Positions 17,373 to 25,918 of a DNA stretch of 64,000 nt are shown piece by piece. The first letter of the stretch is position 1, and the number at the start of each line of letters is the position of its first letter. The translations under genes and the position numbers were made by a program. The stretch comes from Clostridia bacterium (lineage in GTDB: Bacteria; Bacillota; Clostridia; Acetivibrionales; DSM-2933). Under the pieces are notes generated by a model. It was given only the letters and a program-made list of their open reading frames with translations. It did no database searches and was not told the origin of the DNA. Where the stretch lies: assembly GCA_026418275.1 (NCBI GenBank), contig JAOABQ010000070.1:186001-250000 (forward strand), given 5' to 3'.

Positions 17373-18686
17373 TTATCCTTTTAAACAAAGCTGAAAAACT
17401 CTTTTACAGATATTCACCATATCGTCAATAACCTTTTCATCTACGATGTAAGGCGGCACAAAAACAACATAGTTGCTTTCAACAAAAGCAAAGAGTCCGT
17501 TATGGATAAAAAGGTTGTGAATATTCTCCATTTTCAAATAGGGTTCTTTTGATGTCTTATCCTCTACAAGCTCAATGCACAGCAGCAAACCACTTCCTCT
17601 GATATCCCCGACAATAGGAAAATCATATACCTCACTTTTGAGTTTTCCAAGAAAATAATCACCGAGTTTTTGCACCCGTAAAGACCAATCCTCTGCCTTA
17701 AAATAATCGATGACGGCTGACCCCAATGCAGTACAGACCGGATTTCCATCTTGGGTGGAACCGATTTGAATATCCCGTTCCTTTAAAAGGCTGGTAATTT
17801 TATCGTCAAAAACAGTCGCACCCAATGGAAGCAACCCATTAGAAAGGGTTTTGGAAAGACATATGATATTGGGTTTTAGTGAATATTTAAGGAAGGCAAA
17901 GTCATATCCTGTACGTCCGAATCCTGTGAGCACTTCATCGGCTATCAGCAAAATGTCATGCTGCTTTGCAGCATCCTCCAGTACCCTAATATAGCTTTCA
18001 GGCAGTTGAACAACACCGTTCCCCTGAACTGCCTCAAATATTATGACCCCAACCTCCTCCAAATCGATCTTTTCCAACTGCTGCTTCAATGCATCCGCAC
18101 ATTTTTCCGAGCATTTGCCATAGGCAAGGTTTAAAGGGCACCGGTAACAGTATGGCTGTATCAGCTTGATATACGTTGCCGTATCATTAAGCCTGTATGC
18201 CTTATTAAACTCCCCATGCTCCGAAATTTCGGACATCAATGTTGAATTCCCATGATATCCCCCTTGTATAGAAATGACTTTTGTCTTTTTTTCTCTATTT
18301 TTAAGCAGCCAATAATCCCTGGCAATTTGTACCGCAATTTCACAGCTTGAGGTTCCGCTGCCCGAACAGTATACCGATTTAAAATAAGGAGGAAGAATTG
18401 ACAACAGTTTATCTGCAAACCTTTCCGCAATGGGATTCCCGTGCCCATCCATCGTGGGCATAAAGGCTACCTCATCCCATTGCCCAAGCACTGCCTCTTT
18501 AAAAGCTTTCACCGAATGGCCGAAGCTTACATTCATCATTTGACTCTTCCCGTCAATATACTGGTTGTTATTCTCATCATATAAATAAAATCCCTCTGAA
18601 CTTTTTATCCGTGGAAACCTAAAAAGTCCCTTTTCATATGCGCTAATACTTGTCCATCCGCGAAGAAGTGAAATGTTGCTCTCCAA
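17373..18686 (-). CDS. class III PLP aminotransferase (BioA/diamine type)
   Basis: About 437 residues. TTG 18686 is preferred (AAGGTG 8 bases upstream) over GTG 18695, which has almost no spacing. Fold-type I class III enzyme: YCSGSGTSSCEIAVQIARDYW (phosphate-binding region), YHGNS, IADEVLTGFGRTG (PLP-ring Asp) and the PLP-lysine block ICLSKTLSNGLLPLG are all intact. An insert with six cysteines (YCYRCPLNLAYGKCSEKC) could bind metal. It could aminate an aldehyde, for example the product of the acyl-ACP reductase whose own aminotransferase half looks dead, or a 6'-oxo sugar. Confidence 0.82.
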   Translation of the reverse strand: MESNISLLRGWTSISAYEKGLFRFPRIKSSEGFYLYDENNNQYIDGKSQMMNVSFGHSVKAFKEAVLGQWDEVAFMPTMDGHGNPIAERFADKLLSILPPYFKSVYCSGSGTSSCEIAVQIARDYWLLKNREKKTKVISIQGGYHGNSTLMSEISEHGEFNKAYRLNDTATYIKLIQPYCYRCPLNLAYGKCSEKCADALKQQLEKIDLEEVGVIIFEAVQGNGVVQLPESYIRVLEDAAKQHDILLIADEVLTGFGRTGYDFAFLKYSLKPNIICLSKTLSNGLLPLGATVFDDKITSLLKERDIQIGSTQDGNPVCTALGSAVIDYFKAEDWSLRVQKLGDYFLGKLKSEVYDFPIVGDIRGSGLLLCIELVEDKTSKEPYLKMENIHNLFIHNGLFAFVESNYVVFVPPYIVDEKVIDDMVNICKRVFQLCLKG

Positions 18687-18706
18687 TTTAATCACACCTT
18701 GCTCAA

Positions 18707-19984
18707 TTATTTTCTGTCTTTAAAAATGCTGTATTCAAAGTTTCCATCAAACTCTTCAGTCATTCTGGCTTCAAGGGCTTGCCTTGAAAGTGTCCTCTTT
18801 CCTGAATCTTCTTTAATATCCCCGTTTGTTTTAAGCGCCTCCAGGGCAGAATGAATTTTCGACAGAGCATTGTCAACAATTTCCCTTGTGTGCCCTAAGG
18901 ACAACATATTTTCATAGTCCTTTGATAAGAGAACACCTTTTTTGGCACATTCAAGAACAAATTTTCCAAGCAGTTCATCATCTTCGAAAACAATATGAAA
19001 GATATTTGGATGGGTAAATAGTTCTCCGGTTATACCAAACTCATTGAATAGACTTTTTAATTTTTCGGCAAAGTACTTGCTCTGCTCTTCAATCAAGGCA
19101 GGCACATTATATTTCTTCATAATTTCAAGGGTTTTTTGAGAAGCTACAATTCCCACCAGTTCACTGTTGTAGGTGCTCCACATATGTGTCTTCAAGCAGG
19201 CTTCCTTCATAACACTGTTCTTTCCGACCACTGCAGCAATTGAGTAACCGTTTGCCAACCCCTTCCCTAAGCAGGTTATATCCGGGTCCAGCCCAATCTT
19301 TTTTTGAAGCCCTCCTAAGCAGAATCTAAACCCGGAAGCCACTTCATCCAGGATAAACACCAGATTATTGTCTTTTACGATCTTTTGCAGCTCAATAAAA
19401 AATGCATCATCGTAGTAGTTATATTCCGGGGTGACTATTACACCCGCAATTTGGCCCTTGTATTTTTCAATTTGATTTCTAAGAAGATCAAGATCATATC
19501 TGAAATTAATATGCCTTTCATCGCTAAACCTAAATCTTTCGAACATATTTAGCTGCCAGTCATGCCATCCGTGATATCCGCTTGTTAAAATAATATCCTT
19601 ACCTGTTGCCATCCGTGCAATTCTTATGGCAGCATCTGTCGCATCCGAACCTGTTTTAAAAAGGACAACTCTTTCTAAATTAGGAAACACCTCTAAAAGT
19701 GTTGAAGCAAGCTCTACCTTTTTTTTCGAATACTGTGTAGCAAAAACATTTCCATAATTCTTTATTTGATCTATAACCGCATTATCAACATCCTCATTAC
19801 AATAGCCAAGGACAATTCCACCGTTAGCATTTGTAAAATCTATGTATTCGTTGCCGTCAATATCCCACACATATGCCCCTTTTCCTTTGCTGATAAAGAA
19901 AGGATAAGCGGTATCCAGATCATCTCTTGCATCACCAATGAAAGATAAGCTTTTTCGGAATAATTCCTGTGATTTTTCAAACAT
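18707..19984 (-). CDS. class III PLP aminotransferase (glutamate-1-semialdehyde-type)
   Basis: 425 residues; GGAGAGG lies before ATG 19984. Motifs: FKTGSDATDAAIRIAR, SGYHGWHDW, ILDEVASGFRF (Asp213) and CLGKGLANG with the PLP lysine Lys241. Glutamate-1-semialdehyde-like aminotransferases are used in aminoglycoside clusters to place the 6'-amino group (BtrB, NeoN-type transaminases acting on 6'-oxo-paromamine), which is a natural candidate role. 35 bases after a B12 radical SAM gene and 11 before the next aminotransferase. All catalytic residues are present. Confidence 0.82.
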   Translation of the reverse strand: MFEKSQELFRKSLSFIGDARDDLDTAYPFFISKGKGAYVWDIDGNEYIDFTNANGGIVLGYCNEDVDNAVIDQIKNYGNVFATQYSKKKVELASTLLEVFPNLERVVLFKTGSDATDAAIRIARMATGKDIILTSGYHGWHDWQLNMFERFRFSDERHINFRYDLDLLRNQIEKYKGQIAGVIVTPEYNYYDDAFFIELQKIVKDNNLVFILDEVASGFRFCLGGLQKKIGLDPDITCLGKGLANGYSIAAVVGKNSVMKEACLKTHMWSTYNSELVGIVASQKTLEIMKKYNVPALIEEQSKYFAEKLKSLFNEFGITGELFTHPNIFHIVFEDDELLGKFVLECAKKGVLLSKDYENMLSLGHTREIVDNALSKIHSALEALKTNGDIKEDSGKRTLSRQALEARMTEEFDGNFEYSIFKDRK

Positions 19985-20019
19985 AATGCCTCTCCTTTAC
20001 CTTTTTCTTTAATAAATGC

Positions 20020-21369
20020 CTATAAGTCTTCAGGCCGTTTTGCTTTTTCAATTTCATCCAGATCTCTGATCCGGTTATACCATTTTATTAATGTCCCGAT
20101 ATCATGCTCTCTGGTATCGTAAGGGCATGGTTTTTCTGTGAGCCAGTAGCTGTCGTCAATAAAACCGTCCCTTACAGCATCGCGGTATATTTGGGTTCCG
20201 GGGAAAATAGTCAGGATACTGGGCGCCACAGCAAAGGGTTTTACCGTTTCAATGAGCTCGACCGTTTCTCCAATGGTTTCATCCGTCTCTCCCGGGCTTC
20301 CTACGATCAATAAAAATTCAATATTCATGTCCACGTTGTTGCATACTTCACAAGCTTTTAAAATTTTCTCTTTTGTCACTTTTTTATTTACCGCATCCAA
20401 GACTTTTGCGGAAAACGACTCAATTCCGAAGGCAGTAAACAAACATCCCGCGTTTTTCATCCATGTTAGCAGCTCTTGTGAAACCGCATCCACCCTGGTG
20501 CAGCAATTCCAGCTTATGTGTACATTTCTTCTTATAATCTCCTTACAAACATCAATTGCCCATGCCTGGTCCAGAGTAAAAATATCATCCGAAAAATCAA
20601 TAAACTCATAGCCGTATTCCTTATTTAAAAACTCAATTTCATCAACAATATTTTTAGGAGACCTTTTTCTCCACCGCCGATTCCAAAACGTCGGTGTAGA
20701 GCAAAAACTGCAATTATAAGCACACCCTCTGCTTCCCACCAGAGCGGTCCACTTCATATTATCCGCTTTTCTCCCGTTAATTTCCAATTCTCGAAACCAG
20801 TTTATGGACGCATATTCTGTATTTAGAAAATGCTCATATGCAGGAAAGGGAAGCGAATCCAAATCTTCTATCAGCTTTCTCCCCGCTGTCAGAACTACCT
20901 TTCCGTCTCTCTTAATCGCTATACCCGGAATGTTGTCGATGGACTCATTTTTCAAATAGGCTCTTGCAATCTCCAAGAAGGTTATTTCTCCTTCCCCTAA
21001 AATTACAACATCGACAGGATAGCTTTCTAACAGTTGTTTATAGAGATAGTTGCTGTGAGGCCCACCCAATACGATCAAAACATCCTTGCTTAAGGACCGG
21101 ATATATTCAATCATTCTGTACGTAGAAACCCGTTGTTCTGAAAAGCAGGAAATTCCTACAATTCTGCCAAGTTCCTTCTGGATTATCGTTTTTGAGCTTT
21201 CAATAGGCGTATAGTACAAATCCAATGCTTTAACATCAAATCCATTACCCGAAAGTACAGATGCAATATATGCAATCCCTAAAGGCGGTGACCAGTGTTC
21301 ATCACAATCCAATTTCCCAAGCTTGGTGGTATCATAGATCGGTGGGTTTATTAATAATATATCTGCCAT
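20020..21369 (-). CDS. B12-binding radical SAM protein
   Basis: 449 residues; GGGGGTC lies before ATG 21369. N-terminal cobalamin-binding domain about 1-140 (LLINPPIYD, IVLGGPHS, VVILGEGE), then the radical SAM domain with CxxxCxxC as Cys216, Cys220, Cys223 in SRGCAYNCSFC, and FGIESF, typical of the Elp3/MiaB-like barrel. Standard architecture and length for B12-dependent radical SAM methylases. The second gene of the operon, 95 bases after the DOI synthase. Could methylate or deoxygenate the sugar; AprD4-type radical deoxygenation is another aminoglycoside precedent I cannot exclude. Confidence 0.8.
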   Translation of the reverse strand: MADILLINPPIYDTTKLGKLDCDEHWSPPLGIAYIASVLSGNGFDVKALDLYYTPIESSKTIIQKELGRIVGISCFSEQRVSTYRMIEYIRSLSKDVLIVLGGPHSNYLYKQLLESYPVDVVILGEGEITFLEIARAYLKNESIDNIPGIAIKRDGKVVLTAGRKLIEDLDSLPFPAYEHFLNTEYASINWFRELEINGRKADNMKWTALVGSRGCAYNCSFCSTPTFWNRRWRKRSPKNIVDEIEFLNKEYGYEFIDFSDDIFTLDQAWAIDVCKEIIRRNVHISWNCCTRVDAVSQELLTWMKNAGCLFTAFGIESFSAKVLDAVNKKVTKEKILKACEVCNNVDMNIEFLLIVGSPGETDETIGETVELIETVKPFAVAPSILTIFPGTQIYRDAVRDGFIDDSYWLTEKPCPYDTREHDIGTLIKWYNRIRDLDEIEKAKRPEDL

Positions 21370-21464
21370 TTTGACCCCCTTAAAATTTTATTAAAATCCA
21401 AGCAACTTCAATCAATACGTCTTGATATATTCCAGAGTAAAACTATACTACCTTCTTGACGGTT

Positions 21465-22625
21465 CTAATCCATAAGCTTCTTTAATGCGTGCTTTACTAT
21501 TTCCTCAGGTACACTTGTGAGAAGGCTTCCGTTATTCATAAGGGGCTTACCTATCTTTTCCAAAATAATCATGTGAAATTTCCCTTTTTCACTGCTAAGG
21601 TATCCTCTCTTATTATCAAACCGCATTACCGAAAGAATGGATTCCAGCTTCAGTTCCTCAGGGATTCTCGTGATTGCTCCGATTTTCTTCAGCAAATCCG
21701 TATGTAGAACCACGTCCGCTTCGGTTAAAAAACCCATTTTATGTGAAACTTCCGCAGCACAAAGCATGCCTAAACCCACTGCTTCCCCATGTGAAATACT
21801 TCCTTTCGATGCCAGTTCAATTGCATGACCGATTGTATGTCCATATTCTAAAATCAATCCCTGCTCCTTTTCAAAAGGATCCTCTTTCATTACCGCCATT
21901 TTTGCTTTTATGGAAATATCAATAAAGAATTTATACTCTTTAAAGGAATATGCACTTTGCGCATTACATAAATTGCACAGTTCCTCAATCCTCTCGGGAA
22001 TGATGGTTAATGCGTTTTTAACAACTTCACACATTCCTGATACAATCTCAGCCTTTGGTAAGGTTTTTAAAAATTCTATATTGGCTAAAACCATATCCGG
22101 TGTGTGAAAAAAGCCGATTAAATTTTTTCCGTAACTGGAATTGATGGCCTGCTTTAAAGATAGAACCGAATCCAACATAGCCATTAGGGAAGTAGGTATA
22201 TGAACAAATTTTATACCACGAAAAAGCATTGCAGAAAGCATACCCGCCATGTTTCCGCATATACCGCCACCAAATCCGACAATACAGGTACGCCTGGTGA
22301 TCCTGAGCTCTAAAACCTTCTCAATCAATTGCTCCAAGACCTTCAAATTCTTATTCGGTTCTCCACAATGAAAAGAAATAATATGACAGGTATAATATGC
22401 TTGTATTTCTTTTTTAACTTTTTGGGCATACAGTCTTTCCACTTTTTCATCACAAACTATGACAAAGGAATCGACTCCTTCAAGTTCAAGCAGTGGTTTA
22501 ACAAATTCCCGGGATATTCCATTCACCAGGTGATAAGGATATGTATACTGACCAAATTTGATTTCATATGTTGAGCAAATTTCATTCTGTTTAAGATCAT
22601 TTATATCAAACAATTTCTCAAACAT
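21465..22625 (-). CDS. 2-deoxy-scyllo-inosose synthase (BtrC-like)
   Basis: 386 residues from ATG 22625 (GGGGTG 6 bases upstream; GTG 22634 is a less likely start). A dehydroquinate-synthase-fold enzyme that cyclises glucose-6-phosphate to 2-deoxy-scyllo-inosose with NAD and a divalent metal, the first committed step of 2-deoxystreptamine. Visible: GGGICGNMAG (119-128), LFRGIKFVHIPTS, DSVLSLKQA (152-160), GKNLIGFFHTP, and metal ligands Glu200, His263 (EYGHTIGHAIELA) and His279. As I recall BtrC, these blocks and the closing GKPLMNNGSLLT align closely, and the SLKQA and CGNMAG forms favour DOI synthase over dehydroquinate synthase. First gene of the operon. Confidence 0.92.
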   Translation of the reverse strand: MFEKLFDINDLKQNEICSTYEIKFGQYTYPYHLVNGISREFVKPLLELEGVDSFVIVCDEKVERLYAQKVKKEIQAYYTCHIISFHCGEPNKNLKVLEQLIEKVLELRITRRTCIVGFGGGICGNMAGMLSAMLFRGIKFVHIPTSLMAMLDSVLSLKQAINSSYGKNLIGFFHTPDMVLANIEFLKTLPKAEIVSGMCEVVKNALTIIPERIEELCNLCNAQSAYSFKEYKFFIDISIKAKMAVMKEDPFEKEQGLILEYGHTIGHAIELASKGSISHGEAVGLGMLCAAEVSHKMGFLTEADVVLHTDLLKKIGAITRIPEELKLESILSVMRFDNKRGYLSSEKGKFHMIILEKIGKPLMNNGSLLTSVPEEIVKHALKKLMD

Positions 22626-22673
22626 TTTTAACACCCCTTAATGTTTATGCAAAGAGTTTTTAATGTATATGTC

Positions 22674-22687
22674 AGTAGATGTCTACT
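22674..22687. promoter_or_regulatory. small dyad in front of the DOI synthase gene
   Basis: AGTAGATGTCTACT is a perfect 6-bp inverted repeat with a 2-base centre, about 50 bases upstream of ATG 22625. It could be an operator or part of a leader hairpin; such a short dyad can also arise by chance. Confidence 0.3.
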
Positions 22688-22846
22688 CCTTTATTCATTA
22701 AATCAATCATTCTATTCATAATTCAAACAACGATTTTTGCTTTTGATAGACTGCATTAAAAGCTTTACATTTAGCAGAACATTGCGTGAGAGGTTTAAAT
22801 GTTGGTTTCAATAAACAATGCTAAGATTTCACCATTGTCTACTTAA

Positions 22847-22942
22847 AGATAACGAAGTGTAAACTAGTAAAATTCGAGAGATGAAATACTTGGTTTACTT
22901 AGGTGTCAGAAATCGAATTTTTACTTTTACAGTTCGTTATCT
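22847..22942. repeat. MITE-like palindromic element, copy B
   Basis: 96 bases in the same orientation as copy A, with matching ends (AGATAACGAAGTGTAA / TTACAGTTCGTTATCT) and the same inner block around GAGAGATGAAATAC. Lies ~220 bases upstream of the DOI synthase start. With inverted copy C it brackets the two-component pair. Confidence 0.8.
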
Positions 22943-23078
22943 ATAGAATTTTTTCAATGGAATATTTTATTTATACATCCCAATTTTCTACAACTTTCTA
23001 AATATTATAATAAAATATATTATTATTTTAAAAAACAACTCATGTCCAAAATGGAACTTTTATTGTCTAAAAAGGTAT

Positions 23079-23110
23079 AAAAAAAATGCCCCTTATACCG
23101 AAAAGGACAT
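23079..23110 (-). terminator. rho-independent terminator after the response regulator
   Basis: Read on the minus strand: an ATGTCCTT / AAGGGGCAT stem (one wobble, one bulge) with a short loop, followed by a run of eight T. It lies ~70 bases after the regulator stop and separates the two-component operon from the biosynthetic operon. Confidence 0.6.
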
Positions 23111-23178
23111 TATCCAATTTATTTCTAAAACGCAGAGAAAATCATAAAATCTACAGCGTTCTGCAAGCTTCGACAGCG

Positions 23179-24003
23179 CTAAATAAAACTCACTGCAGAA
23201 GGCATTAAAGAGTTTGCCATGTACTCTGCCAAATGCTTGAGCACTATCGTGTTCAATATTAATTTCCCAGTATATCCCCCATATGAACGGATCACAGATT
23301 CTTTTTTTAATAATTTATAGTTTTCAACCGTCATCAAAGATGTCTCATTTATATAATTCAGTTTAACCAGATAGGTTTTTTTTCCGTAGGGTAAGATCTC
23401 TTTTATCATTGCCTTGTTAATAATATATCCTTTGTGGCACCTAAAAAAGTTCTTTCCAATCAGATTTTCAATTTCCGATAATTTTGTGTATGTACTAATA
23501 ATTTGTTTTGTAGTGTAAATATATGTCCTTCGGCCGATACGTGTTACCATCACAATATCCTCGGTATTTATGCAATAAGTGATTCCATTTGAACAAATAT
23601 TTATTTTTTGTTTTTGGCCCATTGCACTTTCTAAAGCTTTCTCCTTTTTTTCCTTGATCCGGCTTAATGTTTGATAAATCCTTTGGATATCAAAAGGCTT
23701 TATAAGATAATCACAAGCGTACACATTGAAGGCATCATACATATAATTGCTATAGGCGGTTGCAAAAATAATGAACACCTCGGGATTGCTCTTGAAAATT
23801 TTCTTAGCAGCATCAATTCCGTTTATTTCCGGCATCATAATGTCCAAAAAAACAACATCCGGTTTGAGTTCCTCCACTTTTTCAATTAAATCCCTCCCAT
23901 TTCCTACCTCACATTCAATCTTTACCCAATCCAAACCGTTTAAGACTCCCCTTAAAACTAAAACCATATACGGATCATCTTCAGCTATGATAACTCTTAA
24001 CAC
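23179..24003 (-). CDS. LytTR-family response regulator
   Basis: 274 residues from GTG 24003, which has GGGAGGGGAG 6 bases upstream; an ATG 27 bases earlier would put that ribosome site inside the gene. Receiver domain ~1-125 with acidic pocket EDD, phospho-acceptor Asp in VVFLDIMMPEING, Thr/Ala (FATAYS) and Lys in LIKPF. LytTR DNA-binding domain ~140-245 (ENLIGKNFFRCHKGYIINKAMI). Cytoplasmic DNA-binding regulator paired with the overlapping GHKL kinase. Its position directly upstream of, and co-oriented with, the aminocyclitol operon makes it a good candidate regulator of that operon. Confidence 0.88.
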   Translation of the reverse strand: MLRVIIAEDDPYMVLVLRGVLNGLDWVKIECEVGNGRDLIEKVEELKPDVVFLDIMMPEINGIDAAKKIFKSNPEVFIIFATAYSNYMYDAFNVYACDYLIKPFDIQRIYQTLSRIKEKKEKALESAMGQKQKINICSNGITYCINTEDIVMVTRIGRRTYIYTTKQIISTYTKLSEIENLIGKNFFRCHKGYIINKAMIKEILPYGKKTYLVKLNYINETSLMTVENYKLLKKESVIRSYGGYTGKLILNTIVLKHLAEYMANSLMPSAVSFI

Positions 24004-25372
24004 ATAACTCCCCTCCCATCCAAGCATCACTTTTTTTGGGAATACTCACTATAAAATAATTCTTTTTATCTCTATGAATCAATTGAATTTTCCCTTGGTA
24101 TTTGCGTACCAACTTGCCAATACTATAAAGCCCTATCCCCCTTCCTTTCTTCTTACTGGAAAATCCGAAGCAAAAAATCCTATTTTTGATACTGGGTCTT
24201 ATGGGCTTACCGTAATTACCCACTTCAAAATACACATTTTCATCATCCTTATATATATTCAAATTTACCTTCCTCTTTTCCAAAGGCTGGTCTTTCACTG
24301 CCTCAATAGCATTATCTATGAGGTTTCCCAGAATCGAGTGCATATCATTATCTTCTACAGCTATATCACTCCGCCTTACCCTAACATCAAACTCCAACAA
24401 AACACGATGAACTTTTGCTATACAAGTCTTCACATATAAAAGAGCAGTAAGGCTAATATCATCTGTTTTCAGTATCTCAGATGTTAATGAAATTTCTGCC
24501 ATTGATTTGCCTATATATTCCTTTGCTTCATTAAAAGCCCCTAATTGGAGCAGACCATATACCACTTGCATCTCATGCTTAAAATCATGCTGCTGTATAT
24601 GTATATTTTTAATCAGTTCTTCAACCTTAATAAGCGATTCCATTTTTATCTTATAGTTCATCTCATTTTGAATATATGTAATGATTCTCTTGGTGGCTAA
24701 TATAGTTAAAACAGGTAATAGTGCAATTATAATAACAATATATTTGGGCATAATATTTTTAGAAACTTGGGGCGGGGGATAATGACTTCCTGGATAATCA
24801 CCCAAATAAAGCAGTAAAATCATTATAACTTGTCCAAAAAACATACTGATAAAGGGAAAGGATTTGTTTATTCCGGTTATTGTATATGTTTTTTTTGTAT
24901 CCGTACAACTCAAATCAATTATTTTATAGTTTGACTTGTTCAACAGTATAATGACTGCAATTAAAACACAATCCTCCAACAAGGAAAAACTTAAATAATG
25001 CTGGCTTTCTTTTGAAATTAAATTGGAATTAATTTGCCAGTAACTAAGAGAATGAATAAAAACAGATTTTATACAAGCTTGTATGCACAACCCGGTCATA
25101 GCGGCTATAAAACTCACTCTTAGCGGCATTTTCATGACTAGATGCAAACAAAAGGCAAAAATAAGTACATGAAAAATGGTATGAAAACCAAAGGGTAGTC
25201 CATCCGAATGTAAATAATAGTTGAAAAAGGTTATTACCAACCCGCAAAACATTATCTTTCTTAAGTTAAACCTACACCCAAACATGGTTAGCCCAAGAAA
25301 AACAATTAAAATAACTTTTATAAATGGAACCATAAAGTTTACAATGAATATTAAAATATCACGAGTATACAT
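23981..25372 (-). CDS. GHKL sensor histidine kinase (AgrC-like)
   Basis: 463 residues. About six N-terminal membrane helices (~10-225), a cytoplasmic linker, then a SpoOB-type dimerisation helix with the phospho-acceptor His in QQHDFKHEMQ and a GHKL ATPase domain (N-box ILGNLIDNAIEAV, G-box GRGIGLYSIGKLV). This layout is that of AgrC and related peptide-sensing kinases of Firmicutes. No small AgrD-like peptide or AgrB protease is visible nearby, so the signal is unknown. It overlaps the response regulator by 23 bases. A repeated intergenic element sits just upstream (25415-25520). Confidence 0.87.
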   Translation of the reverse strand: MYTRDILIFIVNFMVPFIKVILIVFLGLTMFGCRFNLRKIMFCGLVITFFNYYLHSDGLPFGFHTIFHVLIFAFCLHLVMKMPLRVSFIAAMTGLCIQACIKSVFIHSLSYWQINSNLISKESQHYLSFSLLEDCVLIAVIILLNKSNYKIIDLSCTDTKKTYTITGINKSFPFISMFFGQVIMILLLYLGDYPGSHYPPPQVSKNIMPKYIVIIIALLPVLTILATKRIITYIQNEMNYKIKMESLIKVEELIKNIHIQQHDFKHEMQVVYGLLQLGAFNEAKEYIGKSMAEISLTSEILKTDDISLTALLYVKTCIAKVHRVLLEFDVRVRRSDIAVEDNDMHSILGNLIDNAIEAVKDQPLEKRKVNLNIYKDDENVYFEVGNYGKPIRPSIKNRIFCFGFSSKKKGRGIGLYSIGKLVRKYQGKIQLIHRDKKNYFIVSIPKKSDAWMGGELCVKSYHS

Positions 25373-25414
25373 ACTCCACCTATTATGTAAAACCGTACTT
25401 ATTTATGTTTATCT

Positions 25415-25520
25415 ATTCTGAATGCGATAAAGCTTTTGCATCGCACTTGAATTTCGTTGATTTAATAACGTAAAAATTCTATTTATTCCATGAAAATCCT
25501 TTTCACGGTCTATATATATT
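25415..25520 (-). repeat. repeated intergenic element, copy 1 (upstream of sensor kinase)
   Basis: About 105 bases clearly homologous to 44219-44328. Read toward the kinase gene, it offers CCGTGAAAA/TTTTCATGG, GAATTT/AAATTC with inner CGTT/AACG, and GCGAT/ATCGC stems, separated by short linkers. It ends ~45 bases before the kinase ATG. It could be a structured 5' leader or a mobile palindrome. I do not recognise it as a known riboswitch. Confidence 0.6.
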
Positions 25521-25649
25521 TTAATACATTTTTTACATTACGTAATCTTTTTATCATATTGTTCACAAATTATTTGAGTTTTTCACCTCATATTTAATAT
25601 TCCACAAATCAATTTTAGGAAACCAACAAAGAATAAAGGATCAAAGGCA

Positions 25650-25690
25650 TATAAAATCGGCTTGAGTCTACAATTCGTCAAGCCGATTGA
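25650..25690 (-). terminator. rho-independent terminator of the ABC operon
   Basis: Perfect 11-bp stem AATCGGCTTGA / TCAAGCCGATT with a 12-base loop, followed on the minus strand by ATTTTATAT. It lies ~230 bases after the permease stop, beyond MITE copy C. Confidence 0.6.
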
Positions 25691-25778
25691 TAATGATTCT
25701 ACTAATTCACATTAAACACAATAATATTCTACCACCTATTGTAATCATTGCTTTCGAGAAGGTTAATATACCTTTTAG

Positions 25779-25860
25779 AGATAACGAACTGTAAAAGTAA
25801 AATTTCGATTTCTGAAAGACCACATAAACCAGGTATTTCATCTCTCGAATTTTACTATCT
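25779..25860. repeat. MITE-like palindromic element, copy C (inverted, internally deleted)
   Basis: 82 bases in the orientation opposite to copies A and B. One end (AGATAACGAACTGTAA) is complete. The other has lost about 16 bases: AGAT is joined directly to AGTAAAATTCG. Lies ~60 bases after the ABC permease stop. Confidence 0.75.
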
Positions 25861-25918
25861 ATAATGAAAATAGCATGAAATATAAAAAGCTCTGTTAATA
25901 AAAGATATCACACTTTCC

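Larger units (their letters stand above)
22643..23178. other. intergenic region upstream of the cluster
   Basis: No gene seen. It holds, from left to right: the likely leader and promoter region of the DOI synthase operon, with a small dyad at 22674-22687; MITE-like copy B; an AT-rich stretch; and a rho-independent terminator for the response regulator gene. I could not settle on a -35/-10 pair. Confidence 0.6.
25373..25918. other. intergenic region between kinase and ABC operon
   Basis: No gene seen. Contains the repeated intergenic element (25415-25520), a terminator for the ABC operon (25650-25690) and MITE-like copy C (25779-25860). Confidence 0.6.

Noticed and set aside
25415..25520. 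Repeated intergenic element as a c-di-GMP (GEMM) riboswitch
   Set aside because: The conserved GEMM core sequences could not be found in either copy.
8631..25860. The three ~97-bp repeats as a CRISPR array
   Set aside because: Copies are dispersed kilobases apart, in both orientations, without spacers or cas genes.
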